NCBI RefSeq assembly: GCF_007922615.2
Contig: NZ_CP042301.2
Span: 1,984,001 to 2,048,000, forward strand
Direction: 5' to 3'
Length of the DNA stretch: 64,000 nucleotides
From: Nitratireductor mangrovi
GTDB taxonomy: Bacteria; Pseudomonadota; Alphaproteobacteria; Rhizobiales; Rhizobiaceae
The notes beneath the pieces were generated by a model. The model was given only the letters and a program-made list of their open reading frames with translations, was not told the DNA's origin and searched no databases. The position numbers and the translations under genes are program-made. This document shows positions 1-8,836 of this stretch, piece after piece. Position 1 is the stretch's first letter. Each line of letters starts with the position of its first letter.

Positions 1-29
1 GCCACCGCTTGCAGCGCCGTCCGTACCGC

Positions 30-518
30 CTACTGCATCGTGTTTTTCGCGTAGCCCGGCCCGACGGTCAGCGGCTTGTCCGGCACGACCTCGTCGCCGA
101 TCTGCGAGCGGATGGCGAGTTCGTGGCGCCACAAGACCTCGCGCTCCTCGCGGTCGATGACACGGATGGCGACCTTGTAGGGCTTGTCCTTTTCCACGCC
201 GCGCAACGACGGCGAGCGCAGCGAATAGCGCGCCGTCTGGGTCCCGACCCGCGTGCGCACGACATGGTCGGGCCCGCCGCCCGGGTCTTCGAACGCGGCC
301 TCGATGATCGAGCCGACCGGCAGCGGCCGCTCCACCAGCGCGGTAAAGCCGTAATAGACGTCGGCGACGCGGTAGTTGAACATGAAGCCGCCGCCCAGGA
401 TCTTCAGATAGGGCTTGTCGTCGGGATTCTCCCGCGTCATCCAGCCGATCGCCAGCAACACCGCCAAGAGCGCGGCGCTGGCAGCCAGGATGCGTGGGAG
501 AGTTATGCTGTTGACCAT
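30..518 (-). CDS. Membrane-anchored protein of unknown function, last gene of the nitrile hydratase cluster
   Basis: The frame encodes 162 residues. Residues about 7-23 form one hydrophobic segment (LAASAALLAVLLAIGW), probably a signal anchor, followed by a mostly beta-rich soluble part that would lie in the periplasm. The ATG at 518 is preceded by AAAGG and comes directly before the hydrophobic segment, so it is preferred over longer in-frame starts that would run into the upstream gene. It is on the same strand as the nitrile hydratase genes, 106 bp downstream of the activator gene, so it may be co-transcribed. I do not recognise a domain and assign no function. Confidence 0.6.
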   Translation of the reverse strand: MVNSITLPRILAASAALLAVLLAIGWMTRENPDDKPYLKILGGGFMFNYRVADVYYGFTALVERPLPVGSIIEAAFEDPGGGPDHVVRTRVGTQTARYSLRSPSLRGVEKDKPYKVAIRVIDREEREVLWRHELAIRSQIGDEVVPDKPLTVGPGYAKNTMQ

Positions 519-624
519 GGCCTTTGCCTTTCCAGCGGCCCGGCGGAAATTATCATGCCAGCTCGCCGCCCGGAACGCGCCGGCGCCGGGCGCCGCAAGC
601 ATTGCTGACAGAAGCTGACCGCCG

Positions 625-987
625 CTAGCCGCCTTTGTGCCCCAGCGGATCGTTCTCCAGCGCAATCGGCCGGCCATGCGGGGTCGCCCGCGCCGCGCGC
701 CGCCAGGCCGCGGCCGTCTCGGCCAACAGTCTTTCGTCGGCGAGCCCTTTCCGCGCGAGCAGCCCCTCCAGCGCGTCGAGCAGCGAATGGTAATAGTCTT
801 CGCCGGTCGGCGAGAGCCCCGGCCGGCCACGCTCGCGACCCAGCGCCTCGGCCCATTCCACCGCCGTGAACACGCCGGCATCCTGCAGCGCCACCGCCAG
901 CGCGAAGGCCTCGGCCTGCCACGGTGCATCGAAGGCCGGCGCGTCGGCTGCCGGCTCAGGCCGGTTCAAGATAGCTCTCCCAAGCAT
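625..987 (-). CDS. Nitrile hydratase accessory (activator) protein
   Basis: A 120-residue protein of the nitrile hydratase activator family. It resembles the N-terminal part of the beta subunit (pattern PW.AEAFALAVAL, then a region with YY.SLLDALE.LL), which is the hallmark of the activators that deliver cobalt to the alpha subunit. The ATG at 987 overlaps the end of the beta-subunit gene by 32 bp. A TTG at 969, giving MNRPEPAAD at the N terminus, is an alternative start closer to the usual family start. Its position directly after the alpha and beta genes fits cobalt-type operons. Confidence 0.85.
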   Translation of the reverse strand: MLGRAILNRPEPAADAPAFDAPWQAEAFALAVALQDAGVFTAVEWAEALGRERGRPGLSPTGEDYYHSLLDALEGLLARKGLADERLLAETAAAWRRAARATPHGRPIALENDPLGHKGG

Positions 988-1615
988 CCACGCTGACCGT
1001 CAGCGCCGGGTCGGCGCTCTCGCCCCAGAGTTCGGCGGCGGAAAACACCACGGTGTAGAGCCATTCGGGGCTTTCGCCCTGCCCATGCGCGTTGCTGTCG
1101 GGCAGCACGAAGCCGCCGCGCACCGCCTCGACGGTGCCGACATGGCCGCGCGCATAGCGCGGCAGCCTTGTATGGCCTTGCGGATGGTTGTTCTTCGCCC
1201 TGACCCGATCGCCGGCCTTGAAGCGCGCCGGCGTCGGGACTTCCCGATCGCAGGGTCCGCCCCTGGCGAGCGTGGCGGCGACCTCGTCCGCCGCGAGAAC
1301 CCGTTTCGGGTTCGTGCCGCTGCCGAGTGCCTTTCCTGCCGCGCGTTCGTCGGCAGTGACGAAGCCGCGACGTTCGAGCAGGTTTTCCAGCGCCCGGATC
1401 CAGATTTCGTAATAGCTCGCCGAATAGTAGACCGCCGGGTGCAGGCTTTCGCGCGCGTGGCGGCTTTCGTCGATGGTCCAGTGTCCCATGCCGCCGGCCG
1501 CGAGCGTCACGCCCAGCGCGCGCTTCTCCCATTCGGCGTGAAAGACCGGTTCGTCCCGTTCGGGCGCCACCGGCCCGAACCCCATCTGGCCGCCAAGATC
1601 GTGCGCGCCGTTCAT
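956..1615 (-). CDS. nthB: Nitrile hydratase beta subunit
   Basis: The product is 219 residues, the usual length of the family. It begins [16 protein letters not shown], the conserved start of beta subunits, and has the W..DE.RHA.E region near residues 46-56 that packs against the alpha subunit and the C-terminal SH3-like barrel (GD.VR.....[12 protein letters not shown]). With the alpha subunit it forms the heterodimer that hydrates nitriles to amides in the cytoplasm. The start codon overlaps the alpha stop codon as ATGA, implying translational coupling and equal expression. Confidence 0.93.
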   Translation of the reverse strand: MNGAHDLGGQMGFGPVAPERDEPVFHAEWEKRALGVTLAAGGMGHWTIDESRHARESLHPAVYYSASYYEIWIRALENLLERRGFVTADERAAGKALGSGTNPKRVLAADEVAATLARGGPCDREVPTPARFKAGDRVRAKNNHPQGHTRLPRYARGHVGTVEAVRGGFVLPDSNAHGQGESPEWLYTVVFSAAELWGESADPALTVSVDAWESYLEPA

Positions 1616-2247
1616 GCGGCCTCCGCCTTGAGCGCCAGGCCGGTGCCGATCATGGAATCCCGCGTCACCAGCCCCGCGAGCCTCTCCTCGTTCCAGCCCT
1701 GCGTCCTCTCGGGCCGCTCCGGCACCACGAGATAGCGCAGCTCAGCGGTGGAATCCCACACGCGGATTTTCTTCTCCGCCGGCAGGGTCAGGCCGAATTC
1801 CGCCAGAACACTGCGCGGTTCGATCACCGCCCGCGACCGGTAGGGCGGCGATTTGTACCAGACCGGCGGCAGTCCGAGCACCGACCAAGGGTAGCAGGAG
1901 CACAGCGTGCAGACGACGAGGTTGTGCGTTTCGGCGGTATTGAACACCGCCTGCATGTGCTCGCCCTGGCGGCCGGTATAGCCAAGCGACGCAATCGCCG
2001 CCGTCGCGTCCTTGCGCAGCCATTCGGCAAATGCGGGATCGCTCCAGGCGCGGGCGACCACGCGCGCGCCGTTCTGCGGCCCGACCTTGTGCGCATAGGT
2101 CTCGACGATCGCATCCACAGCGGCCGGGTCGATCAGGCCCTTCTCGGTCAGGATTGTCTCGAGCGCCCTGACCCGCGCCGCCATCGGGTCGAGGTCGTTG
2201 TCGTGCGGGTGGTCGTGCCCGTGCGAGTGATCGCCGTCATGCGCCAT
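1612..2247 (-). CDS. nthA: Nitrile hydratase alpha subunit, cobalt type
   Basis: A 211-residue catalytic subunit. The metal-binding claw is C113-T-L-C116-S117-C118 (sequence CTLCSC). Threonine after the first cysteine is the form found in cobalt enzymes; iron enzymes have CSLCSC. The following YPW, WYKS..YRSR and the R.VL..FG regions are also conserved. The N terminus is unusually rich in His and Asp (seven His in the first 15 residues), a possible metal-handling tail. An in-frame ATG further downstream (Met22) would remove this tail, but the ATG at 2247 is kept because His-rich tails are seen in some relatives. First gene of the operon alpha-beta-activator. The natural substrate cannot be read from sequence. 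Confidence 0.95.
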   Translation of the reverse strand: MAHDGDHSHGHDHPHDNDLDPMAARVRALETILTEKGLIDPAAVDAIVETYAHKVGPQNGARVVARAWSDPAFAEWLRKDATAAIASLGYTGRQGEHMQAVFNTAETHNLVVCTLCSCYPWSVLGLPPVWYKSPPYRSRAVIEPRSVLAEFGLTLPAEKKIRVWDSTAELRYLVVPERPERTQGWNEERLAGLVTRDSMIGTGLALKAEAA

Positions 2248-2294
2248 GTGCGGACCTTAGGTTTACCGGTGCGCCCCGGCAAGGCGCCACAATG

Positions 2295-2897
2295 TCAGGC
2301 AAGCATCGGCCACAGCGTTGCCGCCAGCAGCACGCCCATGGCGATGTTGAACCATTTCAGCCGCACCGGGTCGGACAGGAAATTGCGCAGGGCCATTCCG
2401 AACGCTGCCCATGACGAAACGCATGGAAAGTTCACCAGCCCGAAGGCGACCGCCACCAGCATCACCGACAGGAACGGTTGCTCGGCGCTGGTGTAGAGCG
2501 CCATCGCGGTCACCGCCATCACCCAGGCTTTGGGGTTGACCCACTGGAAGGCCGCCGCCGACAGAAAGCTCATCGGCCTCGCCCCGCCTTCGCCGCCCTT
2601 GCCGAGCGACCGCGACATGCCGATGCGCCATGCGAGGTAGAGAAGATACGCGCCGCCGGCGACCTTCAGCGCCAGGTGGAGCGGCGGAAACGTCGAAAGC
2701 ACCGCGCCGAGCCCGAAGCCGACCGCCAGAAGCAGCGTCACGAAACCGGCCCCGATCCCCAGCATGTGCGGGATGCTGCGCCGGAAGCCGAAATTCACGC
2801 CCGAGGCGAGCAGCATGAAATTGTTCGGTCCCGGCGTGATCGACGAGACGAAGGCAAACACCAGCAATGCCAGAAAGACGTCGAAAGCCATCGTCAT
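2295..2897 (-). CDS. LysE/RhtB-family amino acid exporter
   Basis: 200 residues with about five to six hydrophobic segments and the family signature TPGPNN near residues 21-26, followed by the G...GFRRS..H..GI cytoplasmic loop and later QW.NPKAW. These are features of LysE/RhtB translocators, inner-membrane proteins that export amino acids or derivatives by proton exchange. It lies 119 bp downstream of ilvH on the same strand and could be read through from the ilv genes, but its substrate is not identifiable. The ATG at 2897 follows MTM with a second ATG two codons later, so the start may shift by two residues. Confidence 0.85.
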   Translation of the reverse strand: MTMAFDVFLALLVFAFVSSITPGPNNFMLLASGVNFGFRRSIPHMLGIGAGFVTLLLAVGFGLGAVLSTFPPLHLALKVAGGAYLLYLAWRIGMSRSLGKGGEGGARPMSFLSAAAFQWVNPKAWVMAVTAMALYTSAEQPFLSVMLVAVAFGLVNFPCVSSWAAFGMALRNFLSDPVRLKWFNIAMGVLLAATLWPMLA

Positions 2898-3016
2898 GCT
2901 CCCGAATTTTACGGCAGCATTATTGTCCTATTTTTCAGCAGACGTCGAAGCCGAACTTGTCGCCACGACAATAAAGCGCCTCGAAGCCATCGCCGGGAAG
3001 CAAGCCGCCGTCAGCC

Positions 3017-3592
3017 CTACTGCATCCCTTCCGCGCCGCGATTGAGCGCGGCGACGCCGGTGCGGCAAACCTCGACCAGGCCGAGCGGCTGCATGATGGC
3101 GATGAACTGCTCGATCTTGGAGACGCGGCCGGTGATCTCGAAGATGAAATGTTCTGTGTTGGCGTCGATCACCTGCGCCCGGAAGGCGTCGGCGAGTCGC
3201 AAGGCCTCCACCCGGTCGTCGCCCGTCCCCGTCACCTTGACCAGCGCCAGTTCCCGCTCCAGCGGCCGGTCATGGCCGCGCTCGCGCGCCACCACGGTCA
3301 GGTCGACCACCCGGTGCACCGGTACGATGCGTTCGAGCTGGTGCTTGATCTGTTCGAGCACATGCGGCGTTCCCCGCGTCACGATGGTGATACGCGACAG
3401 GTGCCGCTCATGCTCGGTCTCCGACACCGTCAGGCTGTCGATGTTGTAGCCGCGGCCCGAGAAAAGCCCGATCACCCGCGCCAGCACCCCCGGCTCGTTG
3501 TCGACCAGCACCGACAGCGTGCGGCTCTCGTGCTTTTCGGTTTCCTTGGCGATGAAGTAGGCCGAACCGGTCGGCTTGAGCTGGGCGTTCAT
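3017..3592 (-). CDS. ilvH: Acetolactate synthase small (regulatory) subunit
   Basis: 191 residues. The ACT domain starts near residue 24 with RTLSVLVDNEPGVLARV and SGRGYNI..LTV, the valine-binding surface of AHAS regulatory subunits; the C-terminal half (about 105-180) is the ALS_ss_C domain. It binds the IlvB catalytic subunit, raises its activity and gives feedback inhibition by valine. It lies on the same strand as ilvB, but is separated from it by a pyridoxal-phosphate dehydratase gene, with 76 bp between that gene and ilvH. Confidence 0.95.
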   Translation of the reverse strand: MNAQLKPTGSAYFIAKETEKHESRTLSVLVDNEPGVLARVIGLFSGRGYNIDSLTVSETEHERHLSRITIVTRGTPHVLEQIKHQLERIVPVHRVVDLTVVARERGHDRPLERELALVKVTGTGDDRVEALRLADAFRAQVIDANTEHFIFEITGRVSKIEQFIAIMQPLGLVEVCRTGVAALNRGAEGMQ

Positions 3593-3668
3593 GTGGCGAT
3601 ACTTTCAGGTGCGATCGGTTGACAGGGCGCGGACGGTGCGCCGCGCGCGGAAAAGGGTCGAAGCAGCG

Positions 3669-4673
3669 TCATGCCCGGCGCTCCACGGCTTCGGGCTGGA
3701 CGTCATGGTTCCCGGCGAGAGCAAAGACATGCCGGCGGAACAGGTCGAGGTCGATATTGCCGCCCGACAGCACCAGGCCGACGCGCCTGCCGCGATTGCG
3801 CTCGCCTTCCTTCAGTGCGGCGGCGAGTGCCGCCGCGCCGGCGCCTTCGGCGAGGTTGTGGGTGTCGGTCCAGTAGATGCGCATCGCCTCGGCGATCTCC
3901 TCCTCGCCGATCTGCACGATCCGCGCCGCGCCGCGCAGGATGACCTTCAGCGCTTCCGCGTCGGGCACCCGCGTCGCCATGCCGTCGGCGAAGGTGTCGG
4001 ACGCGTTGGTCGAGATCGGCCGGCCGGCCTCGAACGACAACGCATAAGCCGGCGCCCGCTCCGCCTGCACGCCGACGATCTCGATCTTGAGGCCGAGCAG
4101 GTCGCGCACAAGGATGCAGCCGCAAATGCCGGAACCGAGGCCGATCGGCACGTAAAGCACGTCGAGGTCGCGATGCTTCGACAGCATCTCCAGCGCGTAG
4201 GTCGAGACACCCAGCACCAGATGCTCGTGATAGGACGGCACCATCTCGTGGCCCCGCTCCACCGCGATCCTCTCTGCTTCCTCGCGCGCCTCCTGGAAAT
4301 CGCCGCCGCGCACCAGAAGCTCCGCCCCGAAGGCGCGCATGGCGGCGTTCTTTTCGGTCGAATTGCCGCGCGGCACCACGATCGTCGCGCCAAGGCCCAG
4401 CCGGCGGGCGGCAAAGGCGATGCTCTGGCCGTGATTGCCTCGCGTTGCGGACACCACGCCGGCGACCTGCGGCCGCTCGCGCTTCAGCCAGTCGAGATAG
4501 GTCAGCCCACCGCGCACCTTGAAGGCGCCGGTCGGCGTATGGTTCTCGTGCTTGACGAACACCTCGGCGCCCAGCCGTTCGCCGAGCAGCGGCCAGCCAT
4601 GGCTTGGCGTCGGCGGCACTGCCTCGCCGACCAGCCTGTGCGCTGCCTCGACCTGATCGAGCGTGAACACCAC
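3669..4673 (-). CDS. Threonine dehydratase-like PLP-dependent ammonia-lyase
   Basis: 334 residues of fold type II PLP enzymes. The PLP lysine is in TGAFKVRGG (about residue 51), the phosphate-side loop is SATRGNHGQS, and the glycine-rich cofactor loop is GLGSGICG near residue 175. No C-terminal ACT regulatory domain follows, so it resembles the short, catabolic-type threonine/serine dehydratases rather than full-length IlvA. The GTG at 4673 begins 17 bp after the ilvB stop with GGCGAGG just upstream; a second GTG follows immediately. Location between ilvB and ilvH suggests it may supply 2-oxobutanoate for isoleucine synthesis. Related families act on serine or hydroxyaspartate, so substrate is uncertain. 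Confidence 0.85.
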   Translation of the reverse strand: MVFTLDQVEAAHRLVGEAVPPTPSHGWPLLGERLGAEVFVKHENHTPTGAFKVRGGLTYLDWLKRERPQVAGVVSATRGNHGQSIAFAARRLGLGATIVVPRGNSTEKNAAMRAFGAELLVRGGDFQEAREEAERIAVERGHEMVPSYHEHLVLGVSTYALEMLSKHRDLDVLYVPIGLGSGICGCILVRDLLGLKIEIVGVQAERAPAYALSFEAGRPISTNASDTFADGMATRVPDAEALKVILRGAARIVQIGEEEIAEAMRIYWTDTHNLAEGAGAAALAAALKEGERNRGRRVGLVLSGGNIDLDLFRRHVFALAGNHDVQPEAVERRA

Positions 4674-4690
4674 CGCCTCGCCCGCCCCCG

Positions 4691-6478
4691 CTAGACCAGT
4701 TCCCGGCCCTTGGCGTCGATCGCCGTCGCCACCGCCTCGTCGGTCGCCTCGTCCGGCAACAGCATTTCGTTGTGCGCCTTTCCGGAGGGGATCATCGGGA
4801 AGCAGTTGGCCAGGTTCGCCACCCGGCAGTCGAAGATCACCGGCTTCTTCACGTCGATCATTTCCATGATCTTGTCGTCGAGCTCGCCCGGCTTTTCGCA
4901 GCGGATGCCGTGGCCGCCATAGGCCTCTGCCAGCTTGACGAAGTCCGGCAACGCCTCGGTATAGGAATGCGACAGCCGGTTGCCGTGCAGCAATTGCTGC
5001 CACTGGCGCACCATGCCCATATATTGATTGTTGAGGATGAAGATCTTGATCGGCGCCTCGAACTGCACCGCCGCGCTCATTTCCTGGATCGTCATCAGCA
5101 CCGAGGCGTCGCCGGCAATGTCGATGACGAGGCTGTCGGGATGCGCGATCTGCACGCCCAGTGCCGCCGGCAGGCCGTAGCCCATCGTGCCGAGCCCGCC
5201 GCTGGTCATCCAGCGGTTCGGCTGCTCGAAACCGTAATGCTGGGCCGCCCACATCTGGTGCTGGCCGACCTCGGTGGTGATGTAGGTGTCGCGGTCCCTG
5301 GTCAGTTCGTAGAGCCGCTGCACCGCATATTGCGGCATGATGACGTCGTCATTCGGCTTGTAGGCGAGCGAGTTGCGCGCCTGCCAGCGGCCGATCTGCT
5401 CCCACCACGGCTTCAGCGCCTCGCGATCCGGCTTGACGGTGGCGCGCCACAGCCGCACCACGTCCTCCAGCACCCGGCCGACATCGCCCAGGATCGGCAC
5501 GTCGGCATGCACGTTCTTGTTGATCGACGACGGGTCGATGTCGATGTGGATCTTCTTCGAGTTCGGCGAGAAGGCGTCGATGCGGCCGGTGATGCGGTCG
5601 TCGAAGCGGGCTCCGACGCACAGCATGACGTCGCAGTCATGCATGGCCATGTTGGCCTCGTATGTGCCGTGCATGCCCAGCATGCCGAGCCAGTTCTTGC
5701 CCGAGGCCGGATAGGCCCCGAGCCCCATCAGCGTCGAGGTGATCGGAAAGCCCGTCAGTTCCACCAGTTCGCGCAGCAGGTGGCAGGCCTCGGGGCCGGA
5801 ATTGACGACGCCGCCGCCCGAATAGATGACCGGCTTCTTCGCCGTCGCCATCAGCTGCACGGCCGCCTTGATCTGCTCCAGATCGCCCTGAATGCGCGGA
5901 TTGTAGGAGGTGCGCGGCGCCTGCTGTGGCGGCGTGTAGGTGCCCTTGGCAAACTGGATGTCCTTAGGGATGTCGACGACCACAGGCCCCGGCCGCCCCG
6001 TGGTGGCGACGTGGAAGGCCTGGTGGATGATGCCGGCCAGTTCGTTGACGTCCTTCACCAGCCAGTTGTGCTTGGTGCAGGGCCGGGTGATGCCGACCGT
6101 GTCGCACTCCTGGAAGGCGTCCGAGCCGATCAGCGTCGTCGGCACCTGGCCGGTGATGCAGACCAGTGGGATCGAATCCATCAGTGCGTCCTGCAGCGGC
6201 GTCACCGCATTGGTGGCGCCCGGACCCGAGGTCACCAGCATGACACCCGCCTTGCCGGTCGAGCGCGCATAGCCCTCCGCGGCGTGGCCGGCGCCCTGCT
6301 CGTGGCGCACGAGGATGTGCTGGACCGCGTCCTGTTGGAACAGTTCGTCATAGATCGGAAGCACCGCGCCGCCCGGATAGCCGAAAATGTGCTCGACGCC
6401 GTTGTCCCGCAGCGCCTGTACGACCATTTCCGCGCCCGTCATCTCGTTGCGGCCGGAATCGTCTTTCGCGTTCGTCAT
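4691..6478 (-). CDS. ilvB: Acetolactate synthase large (catalytic) subunit
   Basis: 595 residues with the three domains of AHAS: an N-terminal TPP-binding PYR domain with FGYPGGAVLPIYD and catalytic glutamate in VRHEQGAGHAAEGYAR, a central FAD-binding domain, and a C-terminal PP domain with the GDASVLM...NNQYMGMV TPP/Mg motif. It condenses pyruvate with pyruvate or 2-oxobutanoate, the first common step to valine, leucine and isoleucine. The ATG at 6478 has GGAAG at a suitable distance; an ATG at 6487 has its purine tract too close. The gene follows a transcription attenuator with a Val/Ile/Leu-rich leader peptide, so supply of charged branched-chain tRNAs should control it. Confidence 0.96.
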   Translation of the reverse strand: MTNAKDDSGRNEMTGAEMVVQALRDNGVEHIFGYPGGAVLPIYDELFQQDAVQHILVRHEQGAGHAAEGYARSTGKAGVMLVTSGPGATNAVTPLQDALMDSIPLVCITGQVPTTLIGSDAFQECDTVGITRPCTKHNWLVKDVNELAGIIHQAFHVATTGRPGPVVVDIPKDIQFAKGTYTPPQQAPRTSYNPRIQGDLEQIKAAVQLMATAKKPVIYSGGGVVNSGPEACHLLRELVELTGFPITSTLMGLGAYPASGKNWLGMLGMHGTYEANMAMHDCDVMLCVGARFDDRITGRIDAFSPNSKKIHIDIDPSSINKNVHADVPILGDVGRVLEDVVRLWRATVKPDREALKPWWEQIGRWQARNSLAYKPNDDVIMPQYAVQRLYELTRDRDTYITTEVGQHQMWAAQHYGFEQPNRWMTSGGLGTMGYGLPAALGVQIAHPDSLVIDIAGDASVLMTIQEMSAAVQFEAPIKIFILNNQYMGMVRQWQQLLHGNRLSHSYTEALPDFVKLAEAYGGHGIRCEKPGELDDKIMEMIDVKKPVIFDCRVANLANCFPMIPSGKAHNEMLLPDEATDEAVATAIDAKGRELV

Positions 6479-6534
6479 GGCTTCCATCTTCCCTGCTGCG
6501 CCGCGGACAGCGGTTCTTAGCGGCGATCCAGACA

Positions 6535-6560
6535 ATAAAAAAGGCCCCCTTTTGGGAGCC
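6535..6560 (-). terminator. Attenuator terminator upstream of ilvB
   Basis: On the minus strand the stem is GGCTCCC (6560-6554), loop AAAA, GGGGGCC (6549-6543), followed at once by TTTTTTATT. All seven pairs form, one as G-U. It stands between the leader peptide and ilvB, so it is an intrinsic terminator inside the leader and not an operon end. A competing upstream helix can form between GCGCATGGG (6615-6607) and CCCATGCGC (6577-6569), bracketing the leader stop codon. Confidence 0.85.
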
Positions 6561-6594
6561 CGTTCGTCGCGCATGGGGTGCTGTCGCCCGGCGG

Positions 6595-6648
6595 TTACAC
6601 CGCCTTGCCCATGCGCGTTCCTACTACGAGAATGACCGTCTTGTTCAT
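6595..6648 (-). CDS. ilvB leader peptide
   Basis: A 17-codon frame with sequence MNKTVILVVGTRMGKAV, then TAA. Codons 5-9 are Val-Ile-Leu-Val-Val, the run of regulatory codons expected for ribosome-mediated attenuation of a branched-chain amino acid operon, and the last codon is also Val. The stop lies 35 bp upstream of the terminator stem. Stalling at the VILVV codons when charged tRNA is scarce would be expected to disturb the 1:2 helix and prevent the terminator. The ribosome binding site is weak, which is common for leader peptides. Too short for ordinary gene finders. Confidence 0.85.
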   Translation of the reverse strand: MNKTVILVVGTRMGKAV

Positions 6649-6808
6649 GGGCGCGGACTTTAAGAGCGCTCCGGCGGCGCGTCAACGCGAAAAGCGGCCC
6701 CTGTCGCCCGCGCATTGGGCATTTAGCAAATTTCTACCATTCCCCCACACGTGCCCTTAACCCCACCCCGCTACTCTGGCGGGAACAGGGAAGGTACGGG
6801 GGCCCCGA

Positions 6809-8653
6809 ATGTATGCCGATGAAGGCAAGGCCGTCGGCGAGACGGTCGACCAGGAACGGCGTGATCCGCAGCAGCCCGACGCGCGCATGCTCGGCCGCGT
6901 CATTCATTGCGACGGCGCCCGCGCCACGATCGCGTCCTATGTCGACGCGGCCGCGGACGCGCCGACCAACCTCTGGAACATCGGCAAGCTGATCTCGGTC
7001 TCCACCGGCCAGACTCGCCTGGTCGGGCTCGTCTGCTCGATCGAGACCCCGTCCGGCCTGTGGGCCGACCAGGGCCACAACCCGATCAAGGTGCATTTGG
7101 AACTCATCGGCGAGGTGTCGGACGAGCCCGGCACGCGCAAGCCGATCTTCGACCGCGGCATCACCGTCTATCCCACCATCGGCGCCATCGCCCACCAGAT
7201 CAGAAAACGCGACCTCGAGGCCGTTTACCAGATGGCCGGACGCCGCTCCGTGCCGGTCGGCCATCTGTCGCAGAACAACGAGATTGCGGCCCGCATCTCG
7301 ATCGATTGCATGCTGAACCGCCACTTCGCCATTGTCGGCACCACCGGCGTCGGCAAATCGTCGGCGGTCTCGCTGCTGCTCCACAAGGCGATCGAGGAAC
7401 GGCCGGATTTGCGCATCCTGATCCTCGACCCTCACAACGAGTTTTCGGCGGCCTTTCCCAGCCAGGCCGCGCACATGGACCAGTCGACGCTCGACCTGCC
7501 GTTCTGGCTCTTCCGGCTCGAGGAGTTCGCCGAGGTGTTGTTCCGCGGCCGCGAAAGCGTCGTCGAGGAAGTCGACATCCTGCGTGACTTGATCCCTGCC
7601 GCCAAGGTCGCATATGGCAACCCCGGCGGTGCCGCACGGCTGCGGCGTTCCTCCGACCTCGGCTCGGTCACCGCCGACACGCCGATCCCCTACCGCCTCA
7701 ATGATCTCCTGCGGCTGATCGACGACCGTATGGGCCAGCTCGACGCCAAGGCCGAGCGCCCGATCCTGCGCTCGCTACGCAGCCGCCTCGACAGCGCCAT
7801 CAACGATCCGTCCTACCGATTCATGTTCGCCTCGCACATGATCGAGGACACCATCCACGAGGCCATCGGCAAGATTTTCCGCGTCCCGCACAATGGCAAG
7901 CCGGTCATGTGCTTCCAGATGGCGGGCATGCCGTCGGAGGTCGTCAACTCGGTATGTTCGGTGCTGGCGCGGCTCGCCTTCGATCTTGCCCAGTCGAGCG
8001 ACGGTCGCCTCAAGCTTCTCGTCCTGTGCGAGGAGGCGCATCGCTACATGCCGTCCGATCCGCGCCTCGGTTTCTCGCCGACGCGCCACGCTCTTGCGCG
8101 CATCGCCAAGGAAGGCCGCAAATACGGCTGTTTCCTCGGCGTGGTGACGCAGCGGCCGGGCGAACTCGACCCGACCATCCTGTCGCAATGCTCCACCGTA
8201 TTTGCCATGCGGCTTGCCAATGACCGCGACCAGGACATCATCCGCTCCGCGATTGCGGAGTCCTCCGCCTCCACCCTGTCCTTCCTGTCATCGATGGGCC
8301 AGCGCGAATCGATCGCCTTCGGCGAAGGCGTGGCAACACCCATGCGGCTGAAGTTCGAGGAATTGTCGCCCGAGATGATCCCCGGCGCGCATGCCGACGG
8401 CGACATGGGGGCGGTGAGCAATCCCGACGACGTCGACCTCGCCTCCGTCATCAAGCGTATGCGCCGCATCAGCCACACGGTTCCGGAAGCCGGCAGCGAG
8501 GAGGATCCGACCTTTTTCGGCGAGCCGAGCTCGCTGCTCAAGCGCCCGGTCGCGGGTGCCGGGCCGCTGCATGGTCCCGCCTCCCACATGGAGGAGGAGC
8601 CGCGCCAGTCGCGCCGCTTCGGCGACGTGCTTTACCGGCCAATCCACGAATAA
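6809..8653 (+). CDS. HerA-like ATPase (DUF87 family)
   Basis: 614 residues. A beta-rich N-terminal domain (residues about 20-110, HAS-barrel like) precedes a RecA-fold ATPase with Walker A GTTGVGKS at residues 177-184 and Walker B LLVLCEEAHRYM near 402-413. DPHNEF and the TQRPGELD segment with a conserved Gln-Arg are also typical of HerA/DUF87 proteins, hexameric DNA translocases. HerA usually works with the nuclease NurA in archaea; no nuclease gene is adjacent here, and the bacterial partner is not evident. The gene stands alone, divergent from ilvB. The last 100 residues are probably disordered. Confidence 0.85.
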   Translation: MYADEGKAVGETVDQERRDPQQPDARMLGRVIHCDGARATIASYVDAAADAPTNLWNIGKLISVSTGQTRLVGLVCSIETPSGLWADQGHNPIKVHLELIGEVSDEPGTRKPIFDRGITVYPTIGAIAHQIRKRDLEAVYQMAGRRSVPVGHLSQNNEIAARISIDCMLNRHFAIVGTTGVGKSSAVSLLLHKAIEERPDLRILILDPHNEFSAAFPSQAAHMDQSTLDLPFWLFRLEEFAEVLFRGRESVVEEVDILRDLIPAAKVAYGNPGGAARLRRSSDLGSVTADTPIPYRLNDLLRLIDDRMGQLDAKAERPILRSLRSRLDSAINDPSYRFMFASHMIEDTIHEAIGKIFRVPHNGKPVMCFQMAGMPSEVVNSVCSVLARLAFDLAQSSDGRLKLLVLCEEAHRYMPSDPRLGFSPTRHALARIAKEGRKYGCFLGVVTQRPGELDPTILSQCSTVFAMRLANDRDQDIIRSAIAESSASTLSFLSSMGQRESIAFGEGVATPMRLKFEELSPEMIPGAHADGDMGAVSNPDDVDLASVIKRMRRISHTVPEAGSEEDPTFFGEPSSLLKRPVAGAGPLHGPASHMEEEPRQSRRFGDVLYRPIHE

Positions 8654-8836
8654 GAGTTCGCCCGCTAGTCTAGTCCAGACCTGGATCGCTGCACGCATCG
8701 GCGCGAACACGCCACCCGGGCGGTGCGCCGATTGTCGCCCCAGCCAGAACTCCCCGAAAACAGTCGCCCGTCACGCTGGGCAACGTTGGCTTCAGAACGC
8801 AATCAAACTTGCTGATGAGCTTGGCGGAACGCCGCC

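Noticed and set aside
4772..6520. Long plus-strand open frame opposite ilvB (582 codons)
   Set aside because: It lies entirely antisense to a gene with all AHAS motifs; GC-rich codon use makes such shadow frames common. Its translation is rich in Arg, His and Asp and matches no family.
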